From contig DUAA01000223.1 in the NCBI GenBank assembly GCA_012961055.1, positions 1 through 13,175 of the forward strand: 13,175 nt of DNA, given 5' to 3'. The notes under the pieces were generated by a model. It was not told the origin of the DNA and made no database searches. It was given only the letters and a program-made list of their open reading frames with translations. Positions 1 to 6,913 of this stretch are shown piece after piece. The stretch comes from Nitrospinaceae bacterium (GTDB lineage: Bacteria > Nitrospinota > Nitrospinia > Nitrospinales > VA-1). Both the position numbers and the translations under genes were made by a program. Position 1 is the first letter of the stretch; each line of letters starts with the position of its first letter.

Positions 1-166
1 GACCTTGAACCTCTTTTCTTCCTAATCAGATAAACACTTGCAAGTCTATCTTGATTTCAGTACCTTGTTGGGTCTTTGGGCCTTAGTTAGGTGGGAATTG
101 GGACGAAAACTTATTAATAGAAATCACTGTTTACCTTACATTTAAATCAAAATTTAAAAGGATTCA
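1..166. other. Upstream region of aspS, no gene seen
   Basis: I see no coding frame and no RNA gene here. The stretch is AT-rich towards its right end. The only clear element is the aspS ribosome binding site, AAAGG, close to base 160 and a few bases before the ATG at 167. A TATTAAT sequence near 110-117 could be a -10 box, but I find no convincing -35 partner, so no promoter is called. The gene upstream of aspS lies outside the window. Confidence 0.5.
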
Positions 167-1936
167 ATGAACAACGAACGGACACATGATTGCGGAACAT
201 TGTCGGACAGCCACATTGGTGAATTAGTAACCCTGTGCGGATGGGTACATACCCGGCGCGACCACGGGGGACTGATTTTTGTGGACCTATGGGATAAATA
301 CGGTATGACCCAGGTGGTGTTGAACCCTCAGATAGACCAATTGGCCCACGAACATGCCCAGTCTATTCGCGGGAATTTTGTCATTGCGATCACCGGCAAG
401 GTTCGCGCTAGACCGGATGACATGATGAATGTAAAACTGAAAACCGGGAAAATTGAGGTTTATGTCGATGAACTGGATATTCTTAACCCATCGGAAACCC
501 CTCCTATATCACCTTGGGAGCCGCAGGATACTGCAGAAGCTCTGCGCCTGAAATACCGGTTTCTCGATCTTCGCGGACCCAATTTACAACGTAATCTAAA
601 AATGCGTTATGACATATCAAGGGTGGCAAGAAATGAACTACACCGAAACGGATTCATGGAAATAGAAACGCCCATGCTAACTAAAAGTACGCCAGAAGGG
701 GCAAGAGATTACCTGGTACCCAGCAGACTCAATCCACAAAAATTTTATGCTCTGCCTCAATCCCCACAGTTGTTCAAACAAATCCTTATGGTCTCCGGTA
801 TGGATAGATATTTTCAAATCGTTAAATGTTTTCGTGATGAAGATTTACGTTTTGACCGGCAACCGGAGTTCACCCAGATCGATATCGAAATGTCTTTCGG
901 CAGTGAAGAACTTATATTCAAGATAATCGAGGAAATGATGGCAGAAATTTATCAGGAAGTCCTCGATACAAAAATCGACCGCCCATTCCCAATTCTGAAA
1001 TACCAGGACGCCATTGACCGATTTGGTAGTGACAAACCAGATATGCGATTCGAGATGGAAATCGTTGACCTAGGAGACATTGTTCGAGGCACTTCGTTTA
1101 AAGTGTTCGCTCAGGTGCTGGAGTCGGGCGGACAGGTTCGCGCCCTAAATGTTAAAAACAGCACCAACACTCTATCCCGAAAAATACTGGACGATTTAAC
1201 AGAAATTGCCAAAACATATGGCGCTAAAGGGATGGCTTGGATCAAAGTTCAGGAAAACGAATTGCAGTCACCCATAATTAAGTTTTTTGAGAAAAAAATG
1301 CTCGACCGCATGCTCAAAACTTTGGGAAGCAAACCCGGTGACACAATAGTATTTATCGCCGACACCCCCAGGATTGTGGCCGATGCCCTTTCCCATCTCC
1401 GCCTGGCTTTGGGCAAACTTTTAAACCTAATTGATGAATCGAAAAATGTCTTCACTTGGGTTACAGAATTTCCGCTGGTGGAATATGATGAGGCCGAAAA
1501 AAGATATACCGCCATGCACCACCCTTTCACCGCACCGCGTGATGAAGATATGGAAAAGTTTAAGAGCGATCCCGGCTCCATTAAAGCGCGCGCTTATGAT
1601 CTAGTCCTGAACGGAAATGAAATTGGTGGTGGTAGCATCCGTATACACCAAAAAGAAGTGCAGGAGAAAATGTTTGACCTTCTGGGTATTAATCAAGAAG
1701 AGGCTGAAACGAAGTTTGGTTTCCTGCTCGATGCTTTAAAATATGGTGCTCCTCCACACTGTGGAATCGCCATGGGACTCGATCGAATAACCATGTTGCT
1801 TTCTGGTGCCGATTCCATTCGAGATGTGATAGCCTTCCCAAAAACGCAGAAGGCCACTTGCCTGATGACCCAGGCACCCTCGGAAGTTGACCCAAAACAA
1901 ATGCGCGAGTTGAAGCTTAAAGCTGATTTATCCTGA
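167..1936 (+). CDS. aspS: Aspartyl-tRNA synthetase, probably non-discriminating type
   Basis: This cytoplasmic class IIb synthetase attaches aspartate to tRNA-Asp. At 589 residues it has the normal bacterial length. The N-terminal OB-fold that binds the anticodon spans about residues 15-110. Motif 2 is seen around 222-235 (FRDEDLRFDRQPEF), and the bacterial-specific GAD insertion lies at about 280-420. Motif 3 ends in GLDR with Arg540. The ATG at 167 has a good AAAGG ribosome site a few bases upstream. The OB-fold sequence RRDHGGLIF carries His33. Family knowledge says histidine here, rather than leucine, marks AspRS enzymes that also charge tRNA-Asn, which then need GatCAB. That specificity is inferred. 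The gene appears to be transcribed alone, with 370 bases before the preferred start of the next gene. Confidence 0.97.
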   Translation: MNNERTHDCGTLSDSHIGELVTLCGWVHTRRDHGGLIFVDLWDKYGMTQVVLNPQIDQLAHEHAQSIRGNFVIAITGKVRARPDDMMNVKLKTGKIEVYVDELDILNPSETPPISPWEPQDTAEALRLKYRFLDLRGPNLQRNLKMRYDISRVARNELHRNGFMEIETPMLTKSTPEGARDYLVPSRLNPQKFYALPQSPQLFKQILMVSGMDRYFQIVKCFRDEDLRFDRQPEFTQIDIEMSFGSEELIFKIIEEMMAEIYQEVLDTKIDRPFPILKYQDAIDRFGSDKPDMRFEMEIVDLGDIVRGTSFKVFAQVLESGGQVRALNVKNSTNTLSRKILDDLTEIAKTYGAKGMAWIKVQENELQSPIIKFFEKKMLDRMLKTLGSKPGDTIVFIADTPRIVADALSHLRLALGKLLNLIDESKNVFTWVTEFPLVEYDEAEKRYTAMHHPFTAPRDEDMEKFKSDPGSIKARAYDLVLNGNEIGGGSIRIHQKEVQEKMFDLLGINQEEAETKFGFLLDALKYGAPPHCGIAMGLDRITMLLSGADSIRDVIAFPKTQKATCLMTQAPSEVDPKQMRELKLKADLS

Positions 1937-2306
1937 GCCCATTCTGGTCCCAACAACAGGTGGTTTAGCTTTACATAACTTGCAAAGTGCGAAAGTTCCT
2001 GCTCGTAAAAATCCTGTCAACGTTATTGTACTCCTTAACCCTTATTAGCTTAGATCGTCTAGATATTCAAACCTCGATCAAAGGCTCAAATTAAGGCACA
2101 ATTATACTTAAAACTATAGAGTTCTCTCAGGTATTTCCCTAAACTAACAGGCAGCGCTGAAAATAAAGGGAGTTACGCTCTTTAAACTTCGCAAATCACC
2201 TCCTCCTCGGAATCCAATAGTAGAGCGTCCTCTGTTCTCGGATTTTTTTATGCCATTCTTTATGTTACCCTTAGCCAAAATCGAGAGTAACCAAAATAAA
2301 ATCATC
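1937..2306. other. Spacer between aspS and larE
   Basis: No convincing gene or RNA is seen. No strong terminator follows aspS. A weak inverted pair, AATCC near 2212 and GGATT near 2240, is followed by a run of T, but the loop is nearly 30 bases, so I do not call it a terminator. The right end (2250-2306) could be an in-frame N-terminal extension of larE if translation starts at the upstream ATG at 2250. No ribosome binding site decides this. Confidence 0.4.
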
Positions 2307-3119
2307 ATGACACTGAGCCAGAAAACAGAAAAAATTAAAACATTGATTCGCGAGATGAATAGTGTTCTGGTCGCGTTTTCTGGTGGAGTGGATAGCACAT
2401 TGGTCCTTGCCCTAGCTTATGAAATCTTGGACAAAAAAACTTTAGGTGTCACCGCACAATCCCCCAGCGTACCGAACAGGGAAATGAAAGCAGCAAGCCA
2501 ACTTGCCATGGAAATTGGCGCTAGGCATTTAGTCATCAGAACAGATGAAATGTCTAACCCAAAATATCGGGCTAACCCGGCCAACCGCTGCTATCACTGC
2601 AAATCAGAACTTTATTCGAGCCTAAAAAAAGTTGCAAAACAGGAAAATATTTCTCATATTTTAAATGGTACCAACACCGATGACTTGGGTGACTACCGAC
2701 CCGGACTCGATTCCGCCCGCGAACAGGGCATTCGTAGTCCATTAGTGGAAGCGGAATTCAACAAACAGGAGATCCGGGAATTATCCCGAAAGATGGGGCT
2801 TTCCATTTGGAACAAACCTGCGATGGCCTGCCTGTCTTCCCGAATTCCATACGGTCAACCTGTCACGCCAGAAAAACTTCTAATGGTAGAACAGGCTGAA
2901 GACCTGTTGCTCTCACTTGGATTCAAACAACTCCGAGTTAGACATTATGGGGACCTCGCCCGCATTGAACTAGGCCAAAATGAAATGTCGCATTATTTGG
3001 ACAATGAACATTTACAGCAATTAGTTCATGAAAAATTTAAGTCCTTGGGATTTTCAACTGTGGTTCTCGATCCAAAAGGCTACCGTATGGGCAGTTTGAA
3101 TGCAGTCCTGAAAATCTAA
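2307..3119 (+). CDS. larE: LarE-family ATP-dependent sulfur transferase, probable iron-sulfur type
   Basis: LarE is a PP-loop ATP pyrophosphatase that turns the two carboxylates of the pyridinium precursor into thiocarboxylates, making the nickel-pincer nucleotide cofactor of lactate racemase and related enzymes. The ATG at 2307 gives 270 residues and places the PP-loop SGGVDST at 25-31, where it lies in known LarE proteins. An in-frame ATG at 2250 would add 19 residues. The motif ACLSSRIPYG contains Cys175, matching the sacrificial Cys176 of the Lactobacillus plantarum enzyme. RCYHCK adds Cys95 and Cys98. These are the only three cysteines. This pattern fits the LarE subtype that binds a [4Fe-4S] cluster and need not consume itself. 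No larB, larC or racemase gene is visible. The family call is strong; the subtype and final cofactor are inferred. Confidence 0.9.
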   Translation: MTLSQKTEKIKTLIREMNSVLVAFSGGVDSTLVLALAYEILDKKTLGVTAQSPSVPNREMKAASQLAMEIGARHLVIRTDEMSNPKYRANPANRCYHCKSELYSSLKKVAKQENISHILNGTNTDDLGDYRPGLDSAREQGIRSPLVEAEFNKQEIRELSRKMGLSIWNKPAMACLSSRIPYGQPVTPEKLLMVEQAEDLLLSLGFKQLRVRHYGDLARIELGQNEMSHYLDNEHLQQLVHEKFKSLGFSTVVLDPKGYRMGSLNAVLKI

Positions 3120-3135
3120 GAGACAAAAAAATAAT

Positions 3136-3369
3136 ATGTTTACTTACAAATTAAGACCTGAAATAAGAAAACAGCTTAAAGATCCAGATGGATTTGAAAA
3201 AGGATTGAATGCTGTCTTTCTGGGTTTAACCGTAGCCATGGCAGGTGTAGCACTGATGCTAGTCCTCTTCTTCAACAAGCCGGAACATGTCCTGCATCCC
3301 ACTTGGATTCTGTTGCTAGGTTTAGCCATCGCCGCCTACGGCGAATACAAGAAATTCCGTTGCAAATAG
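3136..3369 (+). CDS. Small two-helix membrane protein of unknown function
   Basis: I do not recognise this 77-residue protein. The N-terminus is charged (about residues 1-23). A hydrophobic segment follows at about 25-46, then a short polar link with NKPEHVLHP. A second hydrophobic segment lies at about 56-69, and the tail is basic (EYKKFRCK). This predicts a small inner-membrane hairpin. The gene starts 16 bases after the larE stop on the same strand, so cotranscription is likely, but no link to nickel-cofactor synthesis is shown. The ribosome site is weak; a purine-rich AAGAGA lies about 12 bases before the ATG. The protein-like two-helix layout and the tight spacing support a real gene. 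Confidence 0.7.
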   Translation: MFTYKLRPEIRKQLKDPDGFEKGLNAVFLGLTVAMAGVALMLVLFFNKPEHVLHPTWILLLGLAIAAYGEYKKFRCK

Positions 3370-3370
3370 C

Positions 3371-3385
3371 CCTCCACTAGGGAGG
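3371..3385 (+). terminator. Weak hairpin directly after the larE-linked gene
   Basis: CCTCC and GGAGG form a five-base-pair stem around the loop ACTAG, beginning two bases after the stop codon of the 77-residue gene. No T-run follows, so it is not a typical intrinsic terminator. It could stabilise a transcript end or be chance. Confidence 0.2.
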
Positions 3386-3674
3386 CACCAGTGAGCCACA
3401 ACTTTTGTTAGTTGGAAAAAAGTTTCTCGAATTAAGAAGTAATTACTAAGGAATTTCAGAAGGCTCCGCTATAACAACTCTGCGCATTATGGCAGGATGC
3501 AAATCACAGGAATAATCGAAGAAACTTTCATGTTTTTTCTGAGTAACCCCATAAATATCCAAATAATAAGAATTGAGGCAAACCTTATACTGGAGAAAGT
3601 TAAAACTTGGGGTTTGACGGTGGACGAAACGGCAAGAACAAACAAAGCTGACTAAGCACCAAACTTTTTCGTAT
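3386..3674. other. Spacer without a recognised gene
   Basis: No gene is supported on either strand. On the minus strand one frame stays open from about 3679 to 3449 without a usable start codon; its composition (many Phe, Ser, Tyr and Cys) looks like chance. AACCCC near 3546 and GGGGTT near 3610 are inverted copies far apart. If the short cupin-like frame to the right is a decayed gene, this spacer may hold its unrecognisable remainder. Confidence 0.35.
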
Positions 3675-3770
3675 CTACTCTAGCAACCCATCGATCCCTT
3701 CAATCGGTTCCCATTTACCAGAACTTTCCGCCTGTAGCACATGCCAATAGATCGCGTTATTTTTACTCAC
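3675..3770 (-). pseudogene. Possible N-terminal remnant of a cupin-domain protein gene
   Basis: Immediately downstream of proC, 13 bases after its stop, the minus strand reads a 31-residue frame from a GTG at 3770 to a TAG at 3675. It includes NAIYWHVLQAESSGKWEP, followed by IEGIDG. This is unusually protein-like for a spacer and, from memory, resembles the start of small cupin-domain proteins. The frame then stops abruptly, and no cupin metal motif is visible further on. A purine-rich AAAAGG sits only one base from the GTG, too close for a normal ribosome site, and a TGA lies in frame three codons upstream. I read it as a truncated, decayed gene. A real short peptide or chance remain possible. 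Confidence 0.3.
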
Positions 3771-3783
3771 ACCTTTTCACTAA

Positions 3784-4641
3784 CTATTTGTCTCCTCTCA
3801 CTGGTCCTTTTTTATTGAGAGCAATTTGTCCAAGTTCACGAGAACGCAGGGTAGCCGCTTCCACTGCATTCATCATGGTCGTGCGCAAACCCCCTTCTTC
3901 TAAGGCATGCAGTCCAGCGATGGTGGTACCGGCAGGAGAGGTGACCATATCTTTGAGTTCTCCGGGGTGCTTACCGCTTTCTCTAGCAAGTTTAGCAGCT
4001 CCCAGCACGGTTTGGATAGTCAAGGTATTGGCGATATTGCGTGACAAACCCATTTTCACTCCTGCATCGGAGAGTGCTTCGAGCAACATAAAAATGTATG
4101 CGGGACCACTGCCACTCAAACCTGTTACAGCATCCATATGGTCCTCTTCAACATTGACAGTGAGACCTACCACTTCAAAAATACGGTGGGCAATTTCCAC
4201 ATCCTCCTTGCTGACATGCTCTCCGGAAGCAATCGCTGTAACCCCTTCTTGAACCAGTGCGGGCGTGTTAGGCATTGTGCGCACAATGCTGAACTTGTTA
4301 TTTGTATCCCCACGCAATTCCTCGTCCATAATGGAAATAGAAACCCCTGCGGCAACGGACACAATCAGCTTGTCCCCCTTCACCAGCGAACGAATTTCAG
4401 CAAGAACATCTTTTAAAATCTGTGGTTTGACCGCCAGAATAATGATGTCACAATTTTTGGTTAATTCACTGTTGTCCGCGGTGACTTTGATTTTGTACTC
4501 GGCGTGTAAAGCATCGCGCTTAGATTTTGACGGTTCCGAGACAAAAATATTTTTCGGTTCAATGAACGAGGCTAATCCTTTGATTAAAGCCTTTGCCATA
4601 TTGCCACCACCAATGAATCCCAATTTTTTATTTTTCAGCAC
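3784..4641 (-). CDS. proC: Pyrroline-5-carboxylate reductase
   Basis: ProC carries out the last step of proline synthesis in the cytoplasm, reducing 1-pyrroline-5-carboxylate to proline with NAD(P)H. The protein has 285 residues, slightly longer than usual. The Rossmann nucleotide loop GFIGGGNMA is at 8-16. VRTMPNTPA lies at 120-128, TGLSGSGPAY at 173-182, and the family signature centred on VTSPAGTT at 233-240 with its flanking helices is intact. The start is a GTG at 4641, supported by GGGAG nine bases upstream. A 14-codon reading frame with its own ribosome site overlaps this start. The gene follows the YggS-type gene by 138 bases, a pairing common in bacteria. The basic C-terminal tail (about 276-285) is extra and probably unstructured. 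Confidence 0.96.
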   Translation of the reverse strand: MLKNKKLGFIGGGNMAKALIKGLASFIEPKNIFVSEPSKSKRDALHAEYKIKVTADNSELTKNCDIIILAVKPQILKDVLAEIRSLVKGDKLIVSVAAGVSISIMDEELRGDTNNKFSIVRTMPNTPALVQEGVTAIASGEHVSKEDVEIAHRIFEVVGLTVNVEEDHMDAVTGLSGSGPAYIFMLLEALSDAGVKMGLSRNIANTLTIQTVLGAAKLARESGKHPGELKDMVTSPAGTTIAGLHALEEGGLRTTMMNAVEAATLRSRELGQIALNKKGPVRGDK

Positions 4642-4679
4642 AAGGTTGTTCTCCCAGTTGATTTTAATTCAGGAAACAT
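4635..4679 (-). CDS. Possible 14-codon upstream reading frame overlapping the proC start
   Basis: On the minus strand an ATG at 4679 is preceded, seven bases away, by the strong ribosome site AAGGAAG. It opens a 14-codon frame (MFPELKSTGRTTLC) that stops at TGA 4637-4635, overlapping the proC GTG by a few bases. Ribosomes finishing it would end on the proC start, so translational coupling is possible. The peptide has a single proline and no run of proline codons, so it does not look like a classical attenuator sensing proline. It may be chance. Confidence 0.3.
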   Translation of the reverse strand: MFPELKSTGRTTLC

Positions 4680-4779
4680 TCACTAACTTCCTTTCATCCT
4701 GAGAAGGAGGAGTCATTGAAAGGGCCAAACTACAATGGTCTACCCATTAAGATTCTGACCTATTCCCGCCGAACGTAAC

Positions 4780-5457
4780 CTAGCGGGGGCCAAATATAGC
4801 AGTACCCACACGAACTAGTGTAGCACCTTCTTCTATCGCGACCTCAAAATCGTTGGTCATACCAATGGAAAGTTCTTTCAGGGAAAGTCCGGTCTGTTTT
4901 TCGTATTGATCACGAAGTTCCCGCAGTCGTGAAAAATGCATGCGGGAATTTTCTGGGTCAGGATGGTTAGGCGGAATGGTCATCAGTCCTTCCACTCTAA
5001 TTCCCTGCAACTGAGAAAAAGACATTATCTGCTTTTCAAGGTCACTCGGTTTCAGACCGAACTTCGCAGCTTCTCCAGATACATTGACCTGCAATAGTAC
5101 CTTTTGTACCCAGTTTTCTGAATGACATTTGTTGGAAATTTTCACTGCAAGCTCCAGATTATCTACGGAATGGATCAGGTCGAAGTGTTTCCCGAGAAAT
5201 TTGACCTTGTTCTTTTGCAAGTGTCCTATAAAGTGCCAGGAAAATCCTTCTGCCTCCAATTGCTCTACTTTGGGAAAAGCATCCTGGATTTTATTCTCGC
5301 CAAAAATCACGGCACCGGCAATTCTAGCTTCTTTTATTTGAGCAATACCCATATGCTTAGAAACGGCCACCAAGCGAACACTATCTGGGTTTCGCCCCGA
5401 CTTTTGAATGGCTTGGGATATTCGGTCCCGGACCTCAGCGAGATTTTCAGCAATCAC
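4780..5457 (-). CDS. yggS: YggS/PLPBP-family pyridoxal phosphate-binding protein
   Basis: This 225-residue cytoplasmic protein belongs to the fold-III PLP-binding family that buffers pyridoxal phosphate and affects amino-acid and B6 metabolism; no enzyme reaction is established for the family. Lys34 in AVSKHM is the residue that forms the internal aldimine. Other family blocks are GENKIQD (53-59), WHFIGHLQKNKVK (74-86), and the C-terminal phosphate-binding region GMTNDF with VRVGTAIFG (199-223). The length is typical. The start is a GTG at 5457, because an in-frame TGA lies a few codons upstream; GAGG ten bases before it is a plausible ribosome site. It lies 31 bases after the P-II-like gene and upstream of proC, so it probably shares their transcript. 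Confidence 0.95.
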   Translation of the reverse strand: MIAENLAEVRDRISQAIQKSGRNPDSVRLVAVSKHMGIAQIKEARIAGAVIFGENKIQDAFPKVEQLEAEGFSWHFIGHLQKNKVKFLGKHFDLIHSVDNLELAVKISNKCHSENWVQKVLLQVNVSGEAAKFGLKPSDLEKQIMSFSQLQGIRVEGLMTIPPNHPDPENSRMHFSRLRELRDQYEKQTGLSLKELSIGMTNDFEVAIEEGATLVRVGTAIFGPR

Positions 5458-5488
5458 TGGAAGTTTGCCTCAAGCGGAAAGATTTCAA

Positions 5489-5827
5489 TCAGTAGAGGGC
5501 CTGCTTGCCCCGCTCCCCGGTACGAATCCGGATCGCCTCTTCGACCGGCAGGACAAAAATCTTTCCATCACCCATATTGCCGGTTTGGACTGTCTTCACC
5601 AGCACGTCCAGCACTTCCTCTACTCCTTCAGCTTCCAGAACCATCGTGATTTCCACACGGGGACGAAACTGCGGAACTTTCAGGTTTGGGTCAGACTTCA
5701 CTTGGCTCATCGGTTTGCCAATGCCTTTGACATCAACTACCGAAAGCCCAGGGACTCCCAATTCAAAAAGTTTTTCCCTAACTTCTTCCAACTTTTCATA
5801 TCGAATGTAGCATTTTATCATTTTCAT
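5489..5827 (-). CDS. P-II family (GlnB-like) signal protein with a divergent T-loop
   Basis: P-II proteins are trimeric cytoplasmic sensors of ATP/ADP and 2-oxoglutarate that regulate nitrogen metabolism. This one has the usual length of 112 residues. The ATP-binding B-loop TGNMGDGKIFV (about 82-92) and the C-terminal RIRTGE (about 100-105) are intact. The T-loop is not canonical: after KGIGK, where E. coli GlnB has Gln39, there is Pro39, and the segment to about residue 57 (PMSQVKSDPNLKVPQF) has no tyrosine and is about two residues shorter. Gln39 helps hold Mg-ATP and 2-oxoglutarate, and Tyr51 is the uridylylation site, so neither standard input is expected. What it binds or controls is unknown. 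It lies between the SprT-like gene (49 bases) and yggS (31 bases). No amtB or glnA is adjacent. No strong ribosome site precedes the ATG. Confidence 0.88.
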   Translation of the reverse strand: MKMIKCYIRYEKLEEVREKLFELGVPGLSVVDVKGIGKPMSQVKSDPNLKVPQFRPRVEITMVLEAEGVEEVLDVLVKTVQTGNMGDGKIFVLPVEEAIRIRTGERGKQALY

Positions 5828-5876
5828 GGCGTAGTACCAATTTAGGGGAATTCAACGGTATTTACAAGACGGAGAG

Positions 5877-6680
5877 TCAGCCCGTTGTCAGTTCGGTATT
5901 TTCACTGGAAGGAAGAAGCAAACGATGCCAGTCATGCTTTTCCCAGTTACGCGCATCTTTGAAACCTTTAAACTCGCGTTCCTTCTTTTTGAATTCAGGG
6001 TGATGGCTCTGCCAAGTTCTGTTCTTTCTATAGGCCGGGGCAAACTGGTGACACATTTCATGATAGACCGTGAACTCTAAAACATACAGAGGAACAAAGC
6101 CCTGTTTCAAACGCGGGTGAATGCGAATGAGTTTTTTGCCTTCATCATAGGAGCCGTAACAAAAACCACTTTTGTTATGCGATTTCACATCACGTCCCCA
6201 CATGATCTTTGCCTGAATCCTGTTATTAAAATACTCCTGATTCAAACGTTCAAAAATTTTACCCAGATTCCGATCATTAACGGTTTCTGCAACTTGTTCT
6301 TCTTTTTTTTCCTCTGCTTCAGTTCTCAAATTTTGCTCTTCAAAATAGCCCTGGATCAGGGTTCTCACCGCTCCCGGCAATTCTTCACCCTTTGACATCT
6401 GCTTGAGAACTTTCCTAGCCAAATTATCGAGCACAGCAGATTCAGATTGATCAAACTCCTCAAAAAAAAATTTATTAAAAACTTCAACCTGGACAGCCGG
6501 ACTTCCGGGGCGCACCCGCACCTGCCCCACAAAATCTATTCCATTTTTCTTTAACGTGAACATCCGGGTCAACGATTCTCCTGCTTCCATTCGACATTTT
6601 CCGAGTGCGAGAGTCCCTAGGTTGAAAGTTTTAACCAGGGTTTGAACAGGTACTTTTAATAAATTCATCCGGAAACCCAT
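5877..6680 (-). CDS. SprT-like zinc metalloprotease-domain protein
   Basis: The 267-residue protein has a C-terminal SprT-like domain from about residue 138. It shows LNQEYFNN, then WGRDVKSH, GSYDEGKKLIRIHP and the zinc-metalloprotease helix YHEMCHQFAP with HEMCH at 207-211. A downstream HHPEF (226-230) likely supplies the third zinc ligand, His227. SprT-like domains include the DNA-protein crosslink protease Spartan and bacterial proteins of unclear substrate. The first 115 residues form a separate region I do not recognise, with an acidic, charged linker at about 114-132 (EEKKEEQ). ATGs at 6680 and 6668 are both possible starts and neither has a clear ribosome site. It appears to be the first gene of the minus-strand group. 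Proteolysis is inferred from the motif only. Confidence 0.85.
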   Translation of the reverse strand: MGFRMNLLKVPVQTLVKTFNLGTLALGKCRMEAGESLTRMFTLKKNGIDFVGQVRVRPGSPAVQVEVFNKFFFEEFDQSESAVLDNLARKVLKQMSKGEELPGAVRTLIQGYFEEQNLRTEAEEKKEEQVAETVNDRNLGKIFERLNQEYFNNRIQAKIMWGRDVKSHNKSGFCYGSYDEGKKLIRIHPRLKQGFVPLYVLEFTVYHEMCHQFAPAYRKNRTWQSHHPEFKKKEREFKGFKDARNWEKHDWHRLLLPSSENTELTTG

Positions 6681-6913
6681 AATAAGATTTTAAAATATTT
6701 GTTAATTAATATTTTTCGGCTGGTAATTCGCCTTTCTTTTCCAAAGAAAATGCTCATGACGAAGAATAACTTGAAGGACTCCTTGAGAATCACACAACGG
6801 AGCTGAACTGAATCAAATCTTACCTCATAATAGCAGAATAATCTAATAAAATTAGTTACTTAGGCTGGCCCTAAACCCTTTACAAAGATTTTAAAGTTAG
6901 ATACTGTGGAATT
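6681..6913. promoter_or_regulatory. Divergent intergenic region between the SprT-like and hydrolase genes
   Basis: This 233-base AT-rich region separates two divergent genes and should hold both promoters. AAAATATT at 6692-6699 and AATATTTT at 6708-6715 form an inverted repeat just upstream of the SprT-like start. TTTCTTT at 6733-6739 and AAAGAAA at 6743-6749 form a seven-base-pair hairpin with a three-base loop. For the plus strand, TTTACA at 6879-6884 and TACTGT at 6902-6907, 17 bases apart, are a weak promoter candidate that would start transcription almost at the ATG at 6914. Confidence 0.35.

Noticed and set aside
2144..2398. An 84-codon minus-strand frame with a hydrophobic stretch
   Set aside because: It overlaps the start of larE on the opposite strand, including the conserved PP-loop codons, and has no family-like motif, so it is a shadow.
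3449..3679. A 77-codon open frame on the minus strand across the proC-distal spacer
   Set aside because: It has no usable start codon or ribosome site, and its composition (many Phe, Ser, Tyr and Cys) looks like chance translation of AT-rich spacer. It is in a different frame from the cupin-like peptide and shows no cupin motif.
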